Shown one piece after another: positions 54,925-64,000 of a stretch of 64,000 nucleotides of DNA. Position numbers and translations under genes: made by a program. Origin of the DNA: Flavobacterium praedii (lineage in GTDB: Bacteria > Bacteroidota > Bacteroidia > Flavobacteriales > Flavobacteriaceae); contig NZ_CP113948.1 of NCBI RefSeq assembly GCF_026810365.1, positions 872,001 through 936,000 of the forward strand, read 5' to 3'. A model generated the notes under the pieces. The model saw only the letters and a list, made by a program, of their open reading frames with translations, had not been told where the DNA came from and searched no databases. Every line of letters begins with the position of its first letter. Position 1 is the stretch's first letter.

Positions 54925-56469
54925 TTATCTATTATTCAGTAAAGCTTTCTCTCTGATTATTTCACTTATTTTTCTGTTTTCAATTTTACTCTCCAACCAA
55001 GCAATAATATCAAGATATAGGAATGCTCTCTTTTCGTATGTGTTTTTTTCTAATTCGATAAAACGTTCTCTTGCTTTTATAAATTCTTTTTTGATATCAC
55101 TTGGATATAAAGTACTCAAATTCTTTAAGAAACGAATGATTTCTTTTTGTACTTCATGTAAATCATTCATCTTAATTAAAAATTTATAGGTATTTTTAAG
55201 CTGATTTTCAAGGTTGTAATCGTTTCCAACCTCGTAATGTGCAATTAAGCATAATAGTCTAGCAAAACACATTAAATCCTCACGCATGGTTAGATTTTTA
55301 TTGTTGATTATTTTTTCTAAATAAACAATGCATTCTTGGTATTTTTCATTTCCAAAATAGATACAGGCAATTTTATAATAGAACATCATTTCGTGATGTT
55401 CATCCAAGTGCTCACTGTGAATTTTCATTTTGTTTAATATAACAGGAACCAAATATTCGCTTTCGGCAAATGTACCTTCGAGTATGTGATAATTTAACTT
55501 ATTGTTGTATAAATATAGAAAAGACAAGGAAGCAATGTTGTCATTTACAGGAAAACGAGGATCATTGATGGTTTCTTCTAATAATTCTAAATATTTTTTA
55601 AAATTTGATTTGTATTTCAGCATAAATAAAGACTCTAATAAATAATGATTTCCTTTTAGAAAGAAAACTGGATTTAGAAAAATCATATTTTTATTGTCAT
55701 AAAATAAAGTTACCCATTTATAGGCATATTTATAGCAGGAAAGAAAGTCTTGTACCAAAAAACTTCTCCATAAATTAGCATTATAAAACCAATATTTTTC
55801 TCTAAATTCAAATTTAGATTGATCCAAATGGGCAATATGTTTATTGAAATAATCATCAATGTATTTGTATTCTTCATCGCTTTTTACAAATCCGGTTTTT
55901 AGCATTATACCATACAATTGCAGTGATAAATTAGATAATTTACTAGAAATAGTATTGCGATAATTTAATTCTTTGGCTTGAATTACCAATTCATCAGCTC
56001 TTCCTTGGATACTTCTGGTGATGTATTGTGACTCGATCAGTTTTTCAAATTCAACAATTTCAAAAGCCATGTATTTTTCATCATTTTCAATGGCTTGTTG
56101 TTTGGTTTTATCCAATATTTTTAAACTTTGCTTGTATAATCCTTTGTTATATAGAATTGCGGCAAAGTCGATTTGTTCTCTTAGTTGGTATCGAATGTTT
56201 TGACTTGGAATGTTCAATCGAATACTAACTAGAATTTGTTTGTATAAGTATGATTTTAGATTTGATAATTGCACTTTCTTAATCAACCCATTCTTTAATA
56301 TCAATTTTTCATCATACACTTCTGATTTGTCTAAAATATTAAACAATTCGATAAACTTAGTATTTGAACTGGTTTCCAGTCGACTTGCAAATATCTTAAA
56401 TTGTCTTTTTTCAGATTTGGAAAGGGATTTTATTAGAACAAATAAAAAATCTTTTTGATGGTTAGCCAT
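54925..56469 (-). CDS. Conserved helical-repeat protein of unknown function
   Basis: 514 residues, all-helical, no signal peptide or membrane helix. It starts HQKDFLFVLIKSLSKSEKRQ, then a run of helical pairs that look like degenerate TPR (NKGLYKQSLKILDKTKQQAI, YQECIVYLEKIINNKNLTMR). Not recognised by name; similar proteins are common in Flavobacteriia as hypotheticals. Transcribed divergently from leuA with 153 bases between. Confidence 0.65.
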   Translation of the reverse strand: MANHQKDFLFVLIKSLSKSEKRQFKIFASRLETSSNTKFIELFNILDKSEVYDEKLILKNGLIKKVQLSNLKSYLYKQILVSIRLNIPSQNIRYQLREQIDFAAILYNKGLYKQSLKILDKTKQQAIENDEKYMAFEIVEFEKLIESQYITRSIQGRADELVIQAKELNYRNTISSKLSNLSLQLYGIMLKTGFVKSDEEYKYIDDYFNKHIAHLDQSKFEFREKYWFYNANLWRSFLVQDFLSCYKYAYKWVTLFYDNKNMIFLNPVFFLKGNHYLLESLFMLKYKSNFKKYLELLEETINDPRFPVNDNIASLSFLYLYNNKLNYHILEGTFAESEYLVPVILNKMKIHSEHLDEHHEMMFYYKIACIYFGNEKYQECIVYLEKIINNKNLTMREDLMCFARLLCLIAHYEVGNDYNLENQLKNTYKFLIKMNDLHEVQKEIIRFLKNLSTLYPSDIKKEFIKARERFIELEKNTYEKRAFLYLDIIAWLESKIENRKISEIIREKALLNNR

Positions 56470-56622
56470 TGTATTATAAAAGTATTTAATATTCTGATAT
56501 ACAGATTGTTAAGTTGGTATTTTTTGCTTTATAAGTAGTATATTTACTCAAAAGAGGTTTAGTTTTAAGTAAATGAAAACTATTTTTGTTTTAAGATGTG
56601 AAATTACATTAAATATATTAAA

Positions 56623-57786
56623 ATGAATAGAGAGAAAGTCCAAATTTTTGACACCACATTAAGAGACGGAGAACAGGTCCCAGGATGTAAGTTAGACACC
56701 AATCAAAAACTAGTTATTGCCAATCGACTAGATGAGATGGGTGTAGATATTATTGAAGCTGGTTTCCCTGTTTCTAGTCCAGGTGATTTTTTATCTGTTT
56801 CAGAGATATGTAAAATTGTTAAAAATGCTACTGTTTGTGGTCTTACAAGAGCTGTAGAAAATGATATAGATGTTGCTGCAGCCGCTTTGAAACACGCTGT
56901 TAAACCTAGAATTCATACTGGAATTGGAACTTCTGATTCCCATATTATACACAAATTGCAGACTACGCGTGAAGATGTCATTGCAAGAGCCAAACATGCT
57001 GTTGCTCATGCAAAGAAATATGTAGAGGATGTTGAGTTTTATGCAGAAGATGCTGGAAGAACCGAAAATGCTTTTTTGGCCAAAGTTTGTGAAGAAGTTA
57101 TTAAATCGGGGGCAACTGTTCTTAATATTCCTGACACCACGGGTTACTGCTTACCAGAAGAATATGGTGCTAAAATAAAATACCTTAAAGAGAACGTAAA
57201 AGGAATTGAAAATGTTATTATTTCATGTCATTGTCACAATGACTTAGGTATGGCTACTGCTAATTCTATTGCTGGAGCTATAAATGGCGCAAGACAAATT
57301 GAATGTACAATAAATGGAATTGGAGAAAGAGCCGGAAATACAGCACTTGAAGAAGTAGTTATGGTTTTTAAGCAACACCCTTATTTGAATTTATATACGG
57401 ACATCAATACTAAACAATTGAACGAAATGAGTCGATTGGTATCTGAAAGTATGGGAATGTTCGTTCAGCCCAATAAAGCAATTGTTGGGGCTAATGCATT
57501 TGCGCATAGTTCTGGAATTCATCAAGATGGAGTAATTAAAAATAGAGCTACTTACGAAATCATGGATCCTTTGGATGTTGGGGTAAATGAATCATCTATA
57601 ATCCTTACCGCTAGAAGTGGAAGAGCGGCTTTGGCATATAGAGCCAAAAAAGTAGGTTATGAACTTACTAAAGTACAATTGGATATTGTTTATGTTGAAT
57701 TTTTAAAATTCGCAGATATCAAAAAAGAAGTTTTAGATACTGATATTCATCAAATTATTGAAGCCAGTAAAATTAATATGAACTAA
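56623..57786 (+). CDS. leuA: 2-isopropylmalate synthase
   Basis: First step of leucine synthesis: acetyl-CoA plus 2-oxoisovalerate. 387 residues: [20 protein letters not shown] (metal and substrate site), [33 protein letters not shown] (HxH metal ligands), [17 protein letters not shown] and [13 protein letters not shown]. It ends soon after the two accessory subdomains, without the roughly 130-residue regulatory domain that gives leucine feedback in E. coli LeuA. Homocitrate or citramalate synthase are related, but the adjacent leuB supports leucine. A 17-codon ORF overlaps its start. Confidence 0.9.
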   Translation: MNREKVQIFDTTLRDGEQVPGCKLDTNQKLVIANRLDEMGVDIIEAGFPVSSPGDFLSVSEICKIVKNATVCGLTRAVENDIDVAAAALKHAVKPRIHTGIGTSDSHIIHKLQTTREDVIARAKHAVAHAKKYVEDVEFYAEDAGRTENAFLAKVCEEVIKSGATVLNIPDTTGYCLPEEYGAKIKYLKENVKGIENVIISCHCHNDLGMATANSIAGAINGARQIECTINGIGERAGNTALEEVVMVFKQHPYLNLYTDINTKQLNEMSRLVSESMGMFVQPNKAIVGANAFAHSSGIHQDGVIKNRATYEIMDPLDVGVNESSIILTARSGRAALAYRAKKVGYELTKVQLDIVYVEFLKFADIKKEVLDTDIHQIIEASKINMN

Positions 57787-57821
57787 ATTGCATTAGTTTT
57801 AATTCTTTAAAATATATAATT

Positions 57822-58937
57822 ATGAACTTAAAAATAGCTGTACTTGCAGGGGATGGAATTGGACCGGAGGTTATCTTACAAGCAAAAAAAGCGTTGTATG
57901 CTATTAGTGTTGCTTATGATCATGAATTTATTTTTGAAGATGCTCTAATCGGTGCAACTGCAATTGAAAAAACAAGAAATCCATTACCCGAGCAAACTTT
58001 AAATCTTTGTTTGAATACTGATGCCGTATTGTTTGGTGCTATTGGAAATCCAAAATACGATAATAATCCAGAAGCTAAAATCCGTCCAGAACAAGGATTG
58101 TTAAAACTTAGAAAAGAATTAGGTCTTTATGCTAATATTCGCCCTATAAAACCTTTCAAAAATCTTTTGGATGCGTCTCCTATCAAAAAAGAGGTTATCG
58201 AAAATGTAGATTTTGTAATTTATAGAGAACTTACAGGCGGTTCTTATTATGGCGAAAAAATAATAAATGAAGAAGGGACTTTTGCTTCAGATGTATGTGA
58301 GTATTCTGAAAATGAAATAAATAGAATTACACATCAGGCATTTAAGGCAGCGCAAACGCGAAGAAAAAAAGTGACATTGGTGGATAAAGCCAATGTATTG
58401 GAGACTTCTAGATTGTGGAGAAAAATTGTTAAAAAAATTGCTCTTCAATACCCAGATGTAACATTAGAATGTCAATATATTGATAATGTTGCAATGCAAA
58501 TAATCACGGACCCTAAACAGTATGATGTTATTTTGACTGAAAATTTATTTGGTGATATTTTGTCAGATGAAGCTTGTGCAATTATGGGATCTATCGGTTT
58601 AATGGCTTCGGCTTCTATTGGAGAAAATAATGCGCTTTTTGAACCTATCCATGGATCATATCCACAGGCGAAAGGTAAGAATATAGCCAATCCAATCGCT
58701 TCAATTTTATCGGCAGCTCTATTGTTAGAACATTTCGGTTTGGATAAAGAAGCAAAGAAAGTATATGAAGCTGTTGAGAAAGCAATAGAATATAAAGTAG
58801 TTACGATAGATTTGAACCCTGGTTCACGTTTTGGAACAAATGATGTAGGGGATTTTATTTCGAACGTCATATTAAGTAAAGATGATTTGTATTTTAAAAA
58901 CGATAATGTTCAAATTGGACAATCAACTATTGTTTAG
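57822..58937 (+). CDS. leuB: 3-isopropylmalate dehydrogenase
   Basis: NAD-dependent oxidation and decarboxylation in leucine synthesis. 371 residues: LAGDGIGPEVI, FGAIGNPKYDNNPEAKIRPE, YRELTGGSYYGEK, TLVDKANVLETSRLWRKIV, LTENLFGDILSDEACAIMGS, EPIHGSYPQAKGKNIANPIA, SRFGTNDVGDFI. Full length. Starts 35 bases after leuA. leuC and leuD are not between them and not in the window. Confidence 0.94.
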   Translation: MNLKIAVLAGDGIGPEVILQAKKALYAISVAYDHEFIFEDALIGATAIEKTRNPLPEQTLNLCLNTDAVLFGAIGNPKYDNNPEAKIRPEQGLLKLRKELGLYANIRPIKPFKNLLDASPIKKEVIENVDFVIYRELTGGSYYGEKIINEEGTFASDVCEYSENEINRITHQAFKAAQTRRKKVTLVDKANVLETSRLWRKIVKKIALQYPDVTLECQYIDNVAMQIITDPKQYDVILTENLFGDILSDEACAIMGSIGLMASASIGENNALFEPIHGSYPQAKGKNIANPIASILSAALLLEHFGLDKEAKKVYEAVEKAIEYKVVTIDLNPGSRFGTNDVGDFISNVILSKDDLYFKNDNVQIGQSTIV

Positions 58938-59023
58938 ATAATAAAAATCATAAAATATTGCATTATATCACTAAAAACATTTGGATTGTTGATAAAATGT
59001 TTTTTTATTGGATTTGTTTTTTA

Positions 59024-59031
59024 TACTTTTG
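59024..59031 (+). promoter_or_regulatory. -7 promoter element of the ilv leader
   Basis: TACTTTTG fits TAnnTTTG. The leader ATG at 59052 follows 20 bases on. Upstream TTG at the ideal distance is not clear (one at 59008-59010 is 13 bases away). Gives the ilv genes a start of their own, separate from leuA-leuB. Confidence 0.5.
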
Positions 59032-59051
59032 CAGAGTTAAAAACAAGAAAA

Positions 59052-59126
59052 ATGAAACATATTATCAATATCCTTTTTGTCGTAAGTGTCATTGTGATTA
59101 TCACATATGAAAAGGGATTGGTATAG
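59052..59126 (+). CDS. ilvL: ilv operon leader peptide
   Basis: 24-codon ORF after a -7 element: starts MKHIINILFVVSVIVIIT and ends YEKGLV. Thirteen of 24 residues are Ile (6), Val (5) or Leu (2), the products of the operon it precedes. Fits a leader peptide whose ribosome stalls when Ile/Val/Leu-tRNA is scarce. It is followed by a strong terminator hairpin and then ilvD. Translation is not proven; the AT-rich stretch before the ATG (AAAACAAGAAAA) is like other start regions here. Confidence 0.75.
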   Translation: MKHIINILFVVSVIVIITYEKGLV

Positions 59127-59146
59127 ATATAAGTGAAAACATATTT

Positions 59147-59178
59147 AAAACCTCCCATAATTTGGGAGGTTTTTTTTT
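59147..59178 (+). terminator. Attenuator terminator before ilvD
   Basis: AAAACCTCCCA / TGGGAGGTTTT, a perfect 11-base stem with a short TAATT loop and a run of nine T, 20 bases after the leader peptide stop and 34 before ilvD. A terminator just ahead of the operon it would block, behind a branched-chain leader peptide, is the mark of attenuation. A competing antiterminator was not worked out. Confidence 0.8.
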
Positions 59179-59211
59179 AGAAAAATAATAAAATACACAA
59201 AATAAAATACA

Positions 59212-60885
59212 ATGGAATTAAATAAATACAGCAAGACAATTACACAAGATATCACACAACCAGCTGCTCAAGCAATGTTGTACGGGATTGGTTTGACAGA
59301 GGAGGATCTTAATAAAGCGCAAATTGGAATAGTGAGTATGGGGTATGAAGGGAATACTTGTAATATGCACTTAAATGAACTTGCCAAAGATGTCAAAAAA
59401 GGGGTCTGGGATGCTGATCTTGTTGGTTTGATATTTAATACGATTGGTGTTAGTGATGGTATTTCAAATGGTACCGAAGGAATGCGTTTTTCCCTTGTTT
59501 CTAGAGATGTGATTGCTGATTCTATTGAAACAGTAATGGGAGCACAATGGTACGATGGGTTAATTGCTGTTCCGGGTTGTGATAAGAATATGCCAGGAGC
59601 ATTGATTGCTATGGGTAGAGTAAATCGTCCAGCATTAATGGTGTATGGAGGAACCATTAATTCTGGTAGATGGAAAGGAGAACACTTGAATATTGTATCT
59701 GCTTTTGAAGCACTAGGTAAAAAATTTCAAAAAACTATTTCTGACGAAGATTTTAAAGGAGTTATCAAAAACTCTTGTCCAGGTCCTGGTGCGTGTGGTG
59801 GAATGTATACAGCTAATACTATGGCATCGGCTATTGAAGCTTTAGGAATGAGTTTGCCATACAGTTCTTCAAATCCTGCTTTAAGTGAAGATAAAAAACA
59901 AGAATGTGTTGATGCTGGAAAAGCAATCAGAATATTATTGGAAAAAGATATTAAACCAAGAGACATAATGACTCGTGAAGCTTTTGAAAATGCAATTACA
60001 ATCGTTGCAGTTTTGGGAGGTTCAACAAATGCAGTAATGCATTTAATTGCTATGGCTCACTCGGTAGATATCGAAATAACTTTAGCAGATTTTCAAGCTA
60101 TTAGTGACAAAACACCAGTATTGGCTGACTTAAAACCAAGTGGTAAATACATGATGGAAGATTTGCATGCTGTTGGAGGTGTTCCAGCTGTTATGAAATA
60201 TTTATTAAAAGAAGGATTTATTCATGGAGATTGTTTGACTGTAACTGGGAAAACTGTAGCGGAGAATTTAGAAACGGTTCCTGATTTAAAAGAAGGACAA
60301 GAAGTAATCCATGAAATTCAAAAAGCACTAAAATCGACTGGAAATATTCAGATTTTATACGGAAACTTAGCCTCAGAAGGGTGTGTGGCTAAAATAAGTG
60401 GAAAAGAAGGAGAGTATTTTGAAGGTACTGCAGTAGTTTTTGAAAGTGAATTTACGGTTATTCCTGGAATTCAAAGTGGTTTAGTTAAGCCTGGGGATGT
60501 TGTGGTTATTCGTTATTGTGGTCCAAAGGGCGGTCCAGGAATGCCAGAAATGTTAAAACCAACTTCTGCCATTATGGGGGCAGGTTTAGGAAGTAGTGTA
60601 GCCTTAATTACAGATGGTCGTTTCTCTGGAGGTTCACATGGATTTGTGGTTGGTCATGTTACACCAGAAGCCTACGACGGTGGTGGAATAGCATTGGTTG
60701 AAGATGGAGACTTAATTACTATTGATGCTGTTAAGAATACCATCAATTTGAAAATTAGTGATGAAGAATTTGCTAAAAGAAAAGCCAATTGGGTTCAACC
60801 TGTATTAAAGGCATCTAAAGGGGTTCTTTTAAAATATGCAAGATCCGTTTCAAGCGCTTCAACAGGATGTGTTACAGATAAATAA
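59212..60885 (+). CDS. ilvD: Dihydroxy-acid dehydratase
   Basis: Iron-sulfur dehydratase of the valine/isoleucine pathway, third step. 557 residues. Cluster Cys in [13 protein letters not shown] and [19 protein letters not shown], plus an N-terminal Cys (GNTCNMHL); catalytic Ser in [16 protein letters not shown]. Full family length. First gene after the attenuator; ilvB follows 52 bases later. Confidence 0.95.
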   Translation: MELNKYSKTITQDITQPAAQAMLYGIGLTEEDLNKAQIGIVSMGYEGNTCNMHLNELAKDVKKGVWDADLVGLIFNTIGVSDGISNGTEGMRFSLVSRDVIADSIETVMGAQWYDGLIAVPGCDKNMPGALIAMGRVNRPALMVYGGTINSGRWKGEHLNIVSAFEALGKKFQKTISDEDFKGVIKNSCPGPGACGGMYTANTMASAIEALGMSLPYSSSNPALSEDKKQECVDAGKAIRILLEKDIKPRDIMTREAFENAITIVAVLGGSTNAVMHLIAMAHSVDIEITLADFQAISDKTPVLADLKPSGKYMMEDLHAVGGVPAVMKYLLKEGFIHGDCLTVTGKTVAENLETVPDLKEGQEVIHEIQKALKSTGNIQILYGNLASEGCVAKISGKEGEYFEGTAVVFESEFTVIPGIQSGLVKPGDVVVIRYCGPKGGPGMPEMLKPTSAIMGAGLGSSVALITDGRFSGGSHGFVVGHVTPEAYDGGGIALVEDGDLITIDAVKNTINLKISDEEFAKRKANWVQPVLKASKGVLLKYARSVSSASTGCVTDK

Positions 60886-60937
60886 GGTACAAAAGCTATG
60901 GCAAAATAGAAATTTGCAAATGCTAAAAATATAAAAA

Positions 60938-62635
60938 ATGAAAAATAATAGAATATCAGGAGCAGAAGCCGTTATCAGATGCTTATTAGCCGAAGGGGTA
61001 GACATAGTTTATGGATATCCAGGTGGTGCTATTATGCCGGTTTACGATGAATTATATAAATTTCAAGATCAATTGCATCACGTATTAGTACGTCACGAAC
61101 AAGGTGCAACACATGCAGCACAAGGGTATGCAAGAGCTACAGGAAAAGTAGGTGTGGCAATTGCTACTTCAGGACCAGGGGCAACCAATTTAGTCACAGG
61201 AATTGCAGACGCTCAAATAGATTCTACTCCAATGGTTTGTATAACAGGTCAAGTTGGTAAACATTTATTAGGATCGGATGCTTTTCAAGAAACCGATATT
61301 ATTGGAATTTCAACTCCAGTAACCAAATGGAATTATCAAGTAACTGAGGCTCATGAAATACCTGCAATTATTGCAAAAGCTTTTTTTATTGCAAAATCAG
61401 GACGTCCAGGACCGGTATTGATTGATATCACCAAAAATGCTCAATTTGATGAAATGGATTTTAGTTACGAAAAATGTACCAGCATTAGAAGTTATACACC
61501 TAAGCCAACTTTAAATCTTGAAAAAGTTGCAGAAGCGGCTGATTTGATTAATAATGCAAAAAAACCATATATCGTTTTTGGTCAGGGAATTATTCTTGGT
61601 GAAGCCGAAGAACAATTAAAAGCATTGATAGAAAAATCTGGAATTCCAGCTGCTTGGACTATATTGGGTCTTTCGGCTTTACCAACAGAACATCCTTTAA
61701 ACGTTGGTATGTTAGGTATGCACGGGAATTATGGACCTAATGTTTTGACAAATGAGTGCGATGTATTGATTGCGTTAGGAATGCGTTTTGACGATCGTGT
61801 TACGGGTAATTTAGCTACTTATGCCAAACAAGCCAAAGTAATTCACTTTGAAATTGATCCTGCCGAAATAGATAAAAATGTTAAAACTACAGTAGCTGTT
61901 TTGGCCGATGTTAAAGAAGCATTAACAGCTTTGATTCCACTTGTTGAAAGTAAAACTCACGAGGCTTGGCACAATGAATTCAAAGAGAAATACAAAATTG
62001 AATTAGAAGCTGTTATCAATGAAGAGTTAACTCCGACAAATAATCGCGGAATATCAATGGGTGAAACTATTGAAATGATCAATAAACATTCAAATGGTGA
62101 TGCAATCATGGTTTCGGATGTGGGTCAACATCAAATGTTTACATGTAGGTATTCGAAATTTAATTCATCCAAAAGTAACATTACTTCTGGAGGTTTGGGA
62201 ACTATGGGTTTTGCTTTACCAGCAGCAATTGGTGCCAAAATGGGTAGGCCTGATCGAGAAGTAGTTGCCATTATTGGTGATGGTGGTTTTCAAATGACAA
62301 TTCAGGAATTGGGAACCATTTTTCAAACCAAAGTTCCTGTAAAAATTGTGGTTTTGAACAATGAATTTTTAGGAATGGTTCGACAATGGCAACAATTATT
62401 CTTTGACAAGCGATACGCTTCTACCGAAATGATAAATCCCAATTTTATAGCAATTGCTGAAGGATATTACATTAAATCAAAAAAAGTAACAAAGAGAGAA
62501 GATCTAGATGCTGCTGTTGCCGAAATGATGGCCTCTAAAGATTCTTACTTTTTAGAAGTAATGGTAGAAAAAGAGAATAATGTATTTCCGATGATACCAA
62601 CAGGAGCTTCGGTTTCAGATATTCGATTATCTTAA
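60938..62635 (+). CDS. ilvB: Acetolactate synthase large subunit
   Basis: ThDP enzyme that joins pyruvate with pyruvate or 2-oxobutyrate. 565 residues. Catalytic Glu in VLVRHEQGATHAAQGYARAT, FAD/substrate part TGQVGKHLLGSDAFQETDII, and ThDP motif GDGGFQMTIQELGTIFQTKV...NNEF. Complete. The gap to the small subunit (62636-62734) has repeated TTTAAACTTTAAAC words. Confidence 0.95.
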   Translation: MKNNRISGAEAVIRCLLAEGVDIVYGYPGGAIMPVYDELYKFQDQLHHVLVRHEQGATHAAQGYARATGKVGVAIATSGPGATNLVTGIADAQIDSTPMVCITGQVGKHLLGSDAFQETDIIGISTPVTKWNYQVTEAHEIPAIIAKAFFIAKSGRPGPVLIDITKNAQFDEMDFSYEKCTSIRSYTPKPTLNLEKVAEAADLINNAKKPYIVFGQGIILGEAEEQLKALIEKSGIPAAWTILGLSALPTEHPLNVGMLGMHGNYGPNVLTNECDVLIALGMRFDDRVTGNLATYAKQAKVIHFEIDPAEIDKNVKTTVAVLADVKEALTALIPLVESKTHEAWHNEFKEKYKIELEAVINEELTPTNNRGISMGETIEMINKHSNGDAIMVSDVGQHQMFTCRYSKFNSSKSNITSGGLGTMGFALPAAIGAKMGRPDREVVAIIGDGGFQMTIQELGTIFQTKVPVKIVVLNNEFLGMVRQWQQLFFDKRYASTEMINPNFIAIAEGYYIKSKKVTKREDLDAAVAEMMASKDSYFLEVMVEKENNVFPMIPTGASVSDIRLS

Positions 62636-62734
62636 ATTAGTTTAAAGTTTAAGGTTTAAAGTGGTTTGAAAATGAAAATTAAATTCATTAAACGATTTTA
62701 AACTTTAAACAGAAAAAACTTTAAACAAAAAAAA

Positions 62735-63256
62735 ATGGAAAATAAAATGTTCACCATTTCTGTTTATTCAGAAAATAATGTTGGCTTGCTAAATAGAATA
62801 TCAGGAATATTCTTGAAACGCCACATTAATATATTGAGTCTAAATGTTTCCGAGTCTGAAATCGAAAATGTTTCCAGATTTGTAATTGTCGTAAATACAA
62901 CCGAAAAGTGGGTACATAACATTGTAGGTCAAATAGAAAAACAAATTGAAGTTATAAAAGCATTTTATCATATTGATGAAGAAACCATCTTTTTGGAAAG
63001 TGCAATTTTCAAAATAGAATCTAGTTTGCTTTTTGATGAAAGACAAATACAGAACATCATTAAAGATAGTAAATCAGAAATTGTTACAGTTTCTAGAGAG
63101 TTTTTTGTGATTTCAAAATCAGGTAAACGCTCTGAAATTGAAGATTTATATGCAAAATTAAAACCTTTTGGAATCATGCAATTTGTACGATCAGGAAGAA
63201 TATCAGTTTCAAAAGAAAAAATGGAAATCTCAACTTTATTGGAAGCACTTTCTTAA
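62735..63256 (+). CDS. ilvH: Acetolactate synthase small (regulatory) subunit
   Basis: 173 residues. N-terminal ACT domain (FTISVYSENNVGLLNRISGI, FLKRHINILSLNVSESEIEN) that binds valine for feedback control and boosts the large subunit, then the C-terminal ALS_ss_C domain (SKSEIVTVSREFFVISKSGK, MQFVRSGRISVSK). The N-terminal ACT core is a little divergent (VNTTEKWVHNIVGQIEKQIE) but complete. Lies between ilvB and ilvC. Confidence 0.92.
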   Translation: MENKMFTISVYSENNVGLLNRISGIFLKRHINILSLNVSESEIENVSRFVIVVNTTEKWVHNIVGQIEKQIEVIKAFYHIDEETIFLESAIFKIESSLLFDERQIQNIIKDSKSEIVTVSREFFVISKSGKRSEIEDLYAKLKPFGIMQFVRSGRISVSKEKMEISTLLEALS

Positions 63257-63321
63257 AAGACAGTAGTTTTCAGTTTTTAAATTAATTAATAAAATTTTAC
63301 ATTCATTAAATATTAAAAAAA

Positions 63322-64000
63322 ATGGCAAATTATTTCAATTCATTACCACTTAGATTACAATTACAACAATTAGGAGTTTGCGAATTCATGGATCAAGCTG
63401 AATTCTCTAAAGGAATAGAAGCATTAGCAGGGAAAAAAGTAGTTATTGTTGGTTGTGGAGCACAAGGTTTAAACCAAGGTTTGAACATGAGGGATTCAGG
63501 ATTAGATATTTCTTATGCATTGCGTGCTGATGCAATTACAGAAAAAAGAGCTTCTTTCAAAAATGCTTCAGATAATGGTTTCAAAGTGGGGACTTATGAT
63601 GAATTAATCCCAACAGCTGATTTGGTTTGTAATCTTACACCAGATAAGCAGCATACTGCTGTGGTCACAGCTATTATGCCATTAATGAAACAAGGTGCTA
63701 CTTTGGCTTATTCTCATGGATTTAATATTGTAGAAGAAGGGATGCAAATTCGTAAAGACTTAACTGTTATTATGTGTGCGCCTAAATGTCCAGGTTCTGA
63801 AGTACGTGAAGAATACAAAAGAGGTTTTGGAGTACCAACTCTTATCGCAGTTCACCCAGAAAATGACCCAAACGGAGAAGGATTAGAGCAAGCAAAAGCA
63901 TATGCAGTAGCTACGGGAGGTCATAAAGCAGGAGTTTTAAAATCTTCATTTGTTGCTGAAGTAAAATCAGATTTAATGGGGGAACAAACCATTCTTTGTG
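63322..64000 (+). CDS. ilvC: Ketol-acid reductoisomerase (3' end outside window)
   Basis: NADPH- and Mg-dependent second step of valine/isoleucine synthesis. The frame is open from ATG 63322 ([18 protein letters not shown]) to the window end, 226 codons, cut off there. Rossmann loop [26 protein letters not shown] with the usual basic residue; [42 protein letters not shown]. The CGAQG loop and the EVREEYKRG form are those of the long class II type (as in E. coli) rather than the short class I. The end, with the second metal-binding half, is not seen. Confidence 0.93.
   Translation, partial: MANYFNSLPLRLQLQQLGVCEFMDQAEFSKGIEALAGKKVVIVGCGAQGLNQGLNMRDSGLDISYALRADAITEKRASFKNASDNGFKVGTYDELIPTADLVCNLTPDKQHTAVVTAIMPLMKQGATLAYSHGFNIVEEGMQIRKDLTVIMCAPKCPGSEVREEYKRGFGVPTLIAVHPENDPNGEGLEQAKAYAVATGGHKAGVLKSSFVAEVKSDLMGEQTILC

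Noticed and set aside
59110..59160. A specific antiterminator hairpin in the ilv leader
   Set aside because: Possible pairing of GGGATTGG with the CCTCCC arm is weak by eye; needs folding software and alignment.

Overview
The window is AT-rich chromosomal DNA from a member of the Bacteroidota, most likely a Flavobacterium or close relative. The support is: gliding-motility ABC genes gldF/gldG, the PorX regulator of type IX secretion, an amylase with a C-terminal type IX sorting domain, promoters of the TAnnTTTG type, and the protein sequences themselves. No rRNA, tRNA, CRISPR array, phage or plasmid replication gene was seen.

Layout. 1-6.9 kb: a type I restriction-modification locus. An HsdM fused to half of an HsdS is followed by a REP-associated Y1 transposase (RAYT), then hsdR, then a second RAYT. 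Each RAYT travels with its own palindrome family, and these palindromes lie between genes, inside both RAYT genes and in frame inside hsdM-S. 6.9-15.2 kb: a TPR/DUF1186/SEC-C protein, an RNA 2'-O-methyltransferase, mnmE, two tandem-domain UspA genes and a membrane MutS-like ATPase. 15.2-28.3 kb: dnaN, gldG/gldF, an ABM protein, a SAM hydrolase, phoH, a HAD phosphatase, a DUF502 protein, an S9 peptidase and purC. 28.3-43.1 kb: ald, an acetyltransferase, tsaE, porX, fabG, a VWA-like membrane protein, an MNT-HEPN toxin-antitoxin pair, a LysR regulator with a YeiH-type transporter, a DUF1275 protein, a phospholipase-C-like protein and an LTA-synthase-type sulfatase.

43.5-52.2 kb: ten genes on the plus strand that look like one envelope redox/metal neighbourhood. 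It holds a secreted thioredoxin, ApbE, DUF4266 and DUF3570, then an OmpR-type regulator and histidine kinase, a ferritin-like/VIT1 iron exporter, two small His-rich membrane proteins and a ten-heme c-type cytochrome. 52.6-56.5 kb: a secreted GH13 amylase and an unknown 514-residue protein. 56.6-64 kb: branched-chain amino acid synthesis, leuA-leuB then ilvD-ilvB-ilvH-ilvC (ilvC is cut by the window end). A 24-codon leader ORF rich in Ile/Val/Leu plus a strong terminator hairpin before ilvD looks like a classical attenuator.

The intergenic DNA carries structured repeats. One family of about 110 bp has three copies whose closing stem and an inner stem show compensatory base changes. A second family (two copies) shares the same ATAGAA / GRATAG internal-loop pattern. 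These, the RAYT/REP pairs, the half-HsdS fusion, the ilv leader and the decaheme block are the points most worth following up.
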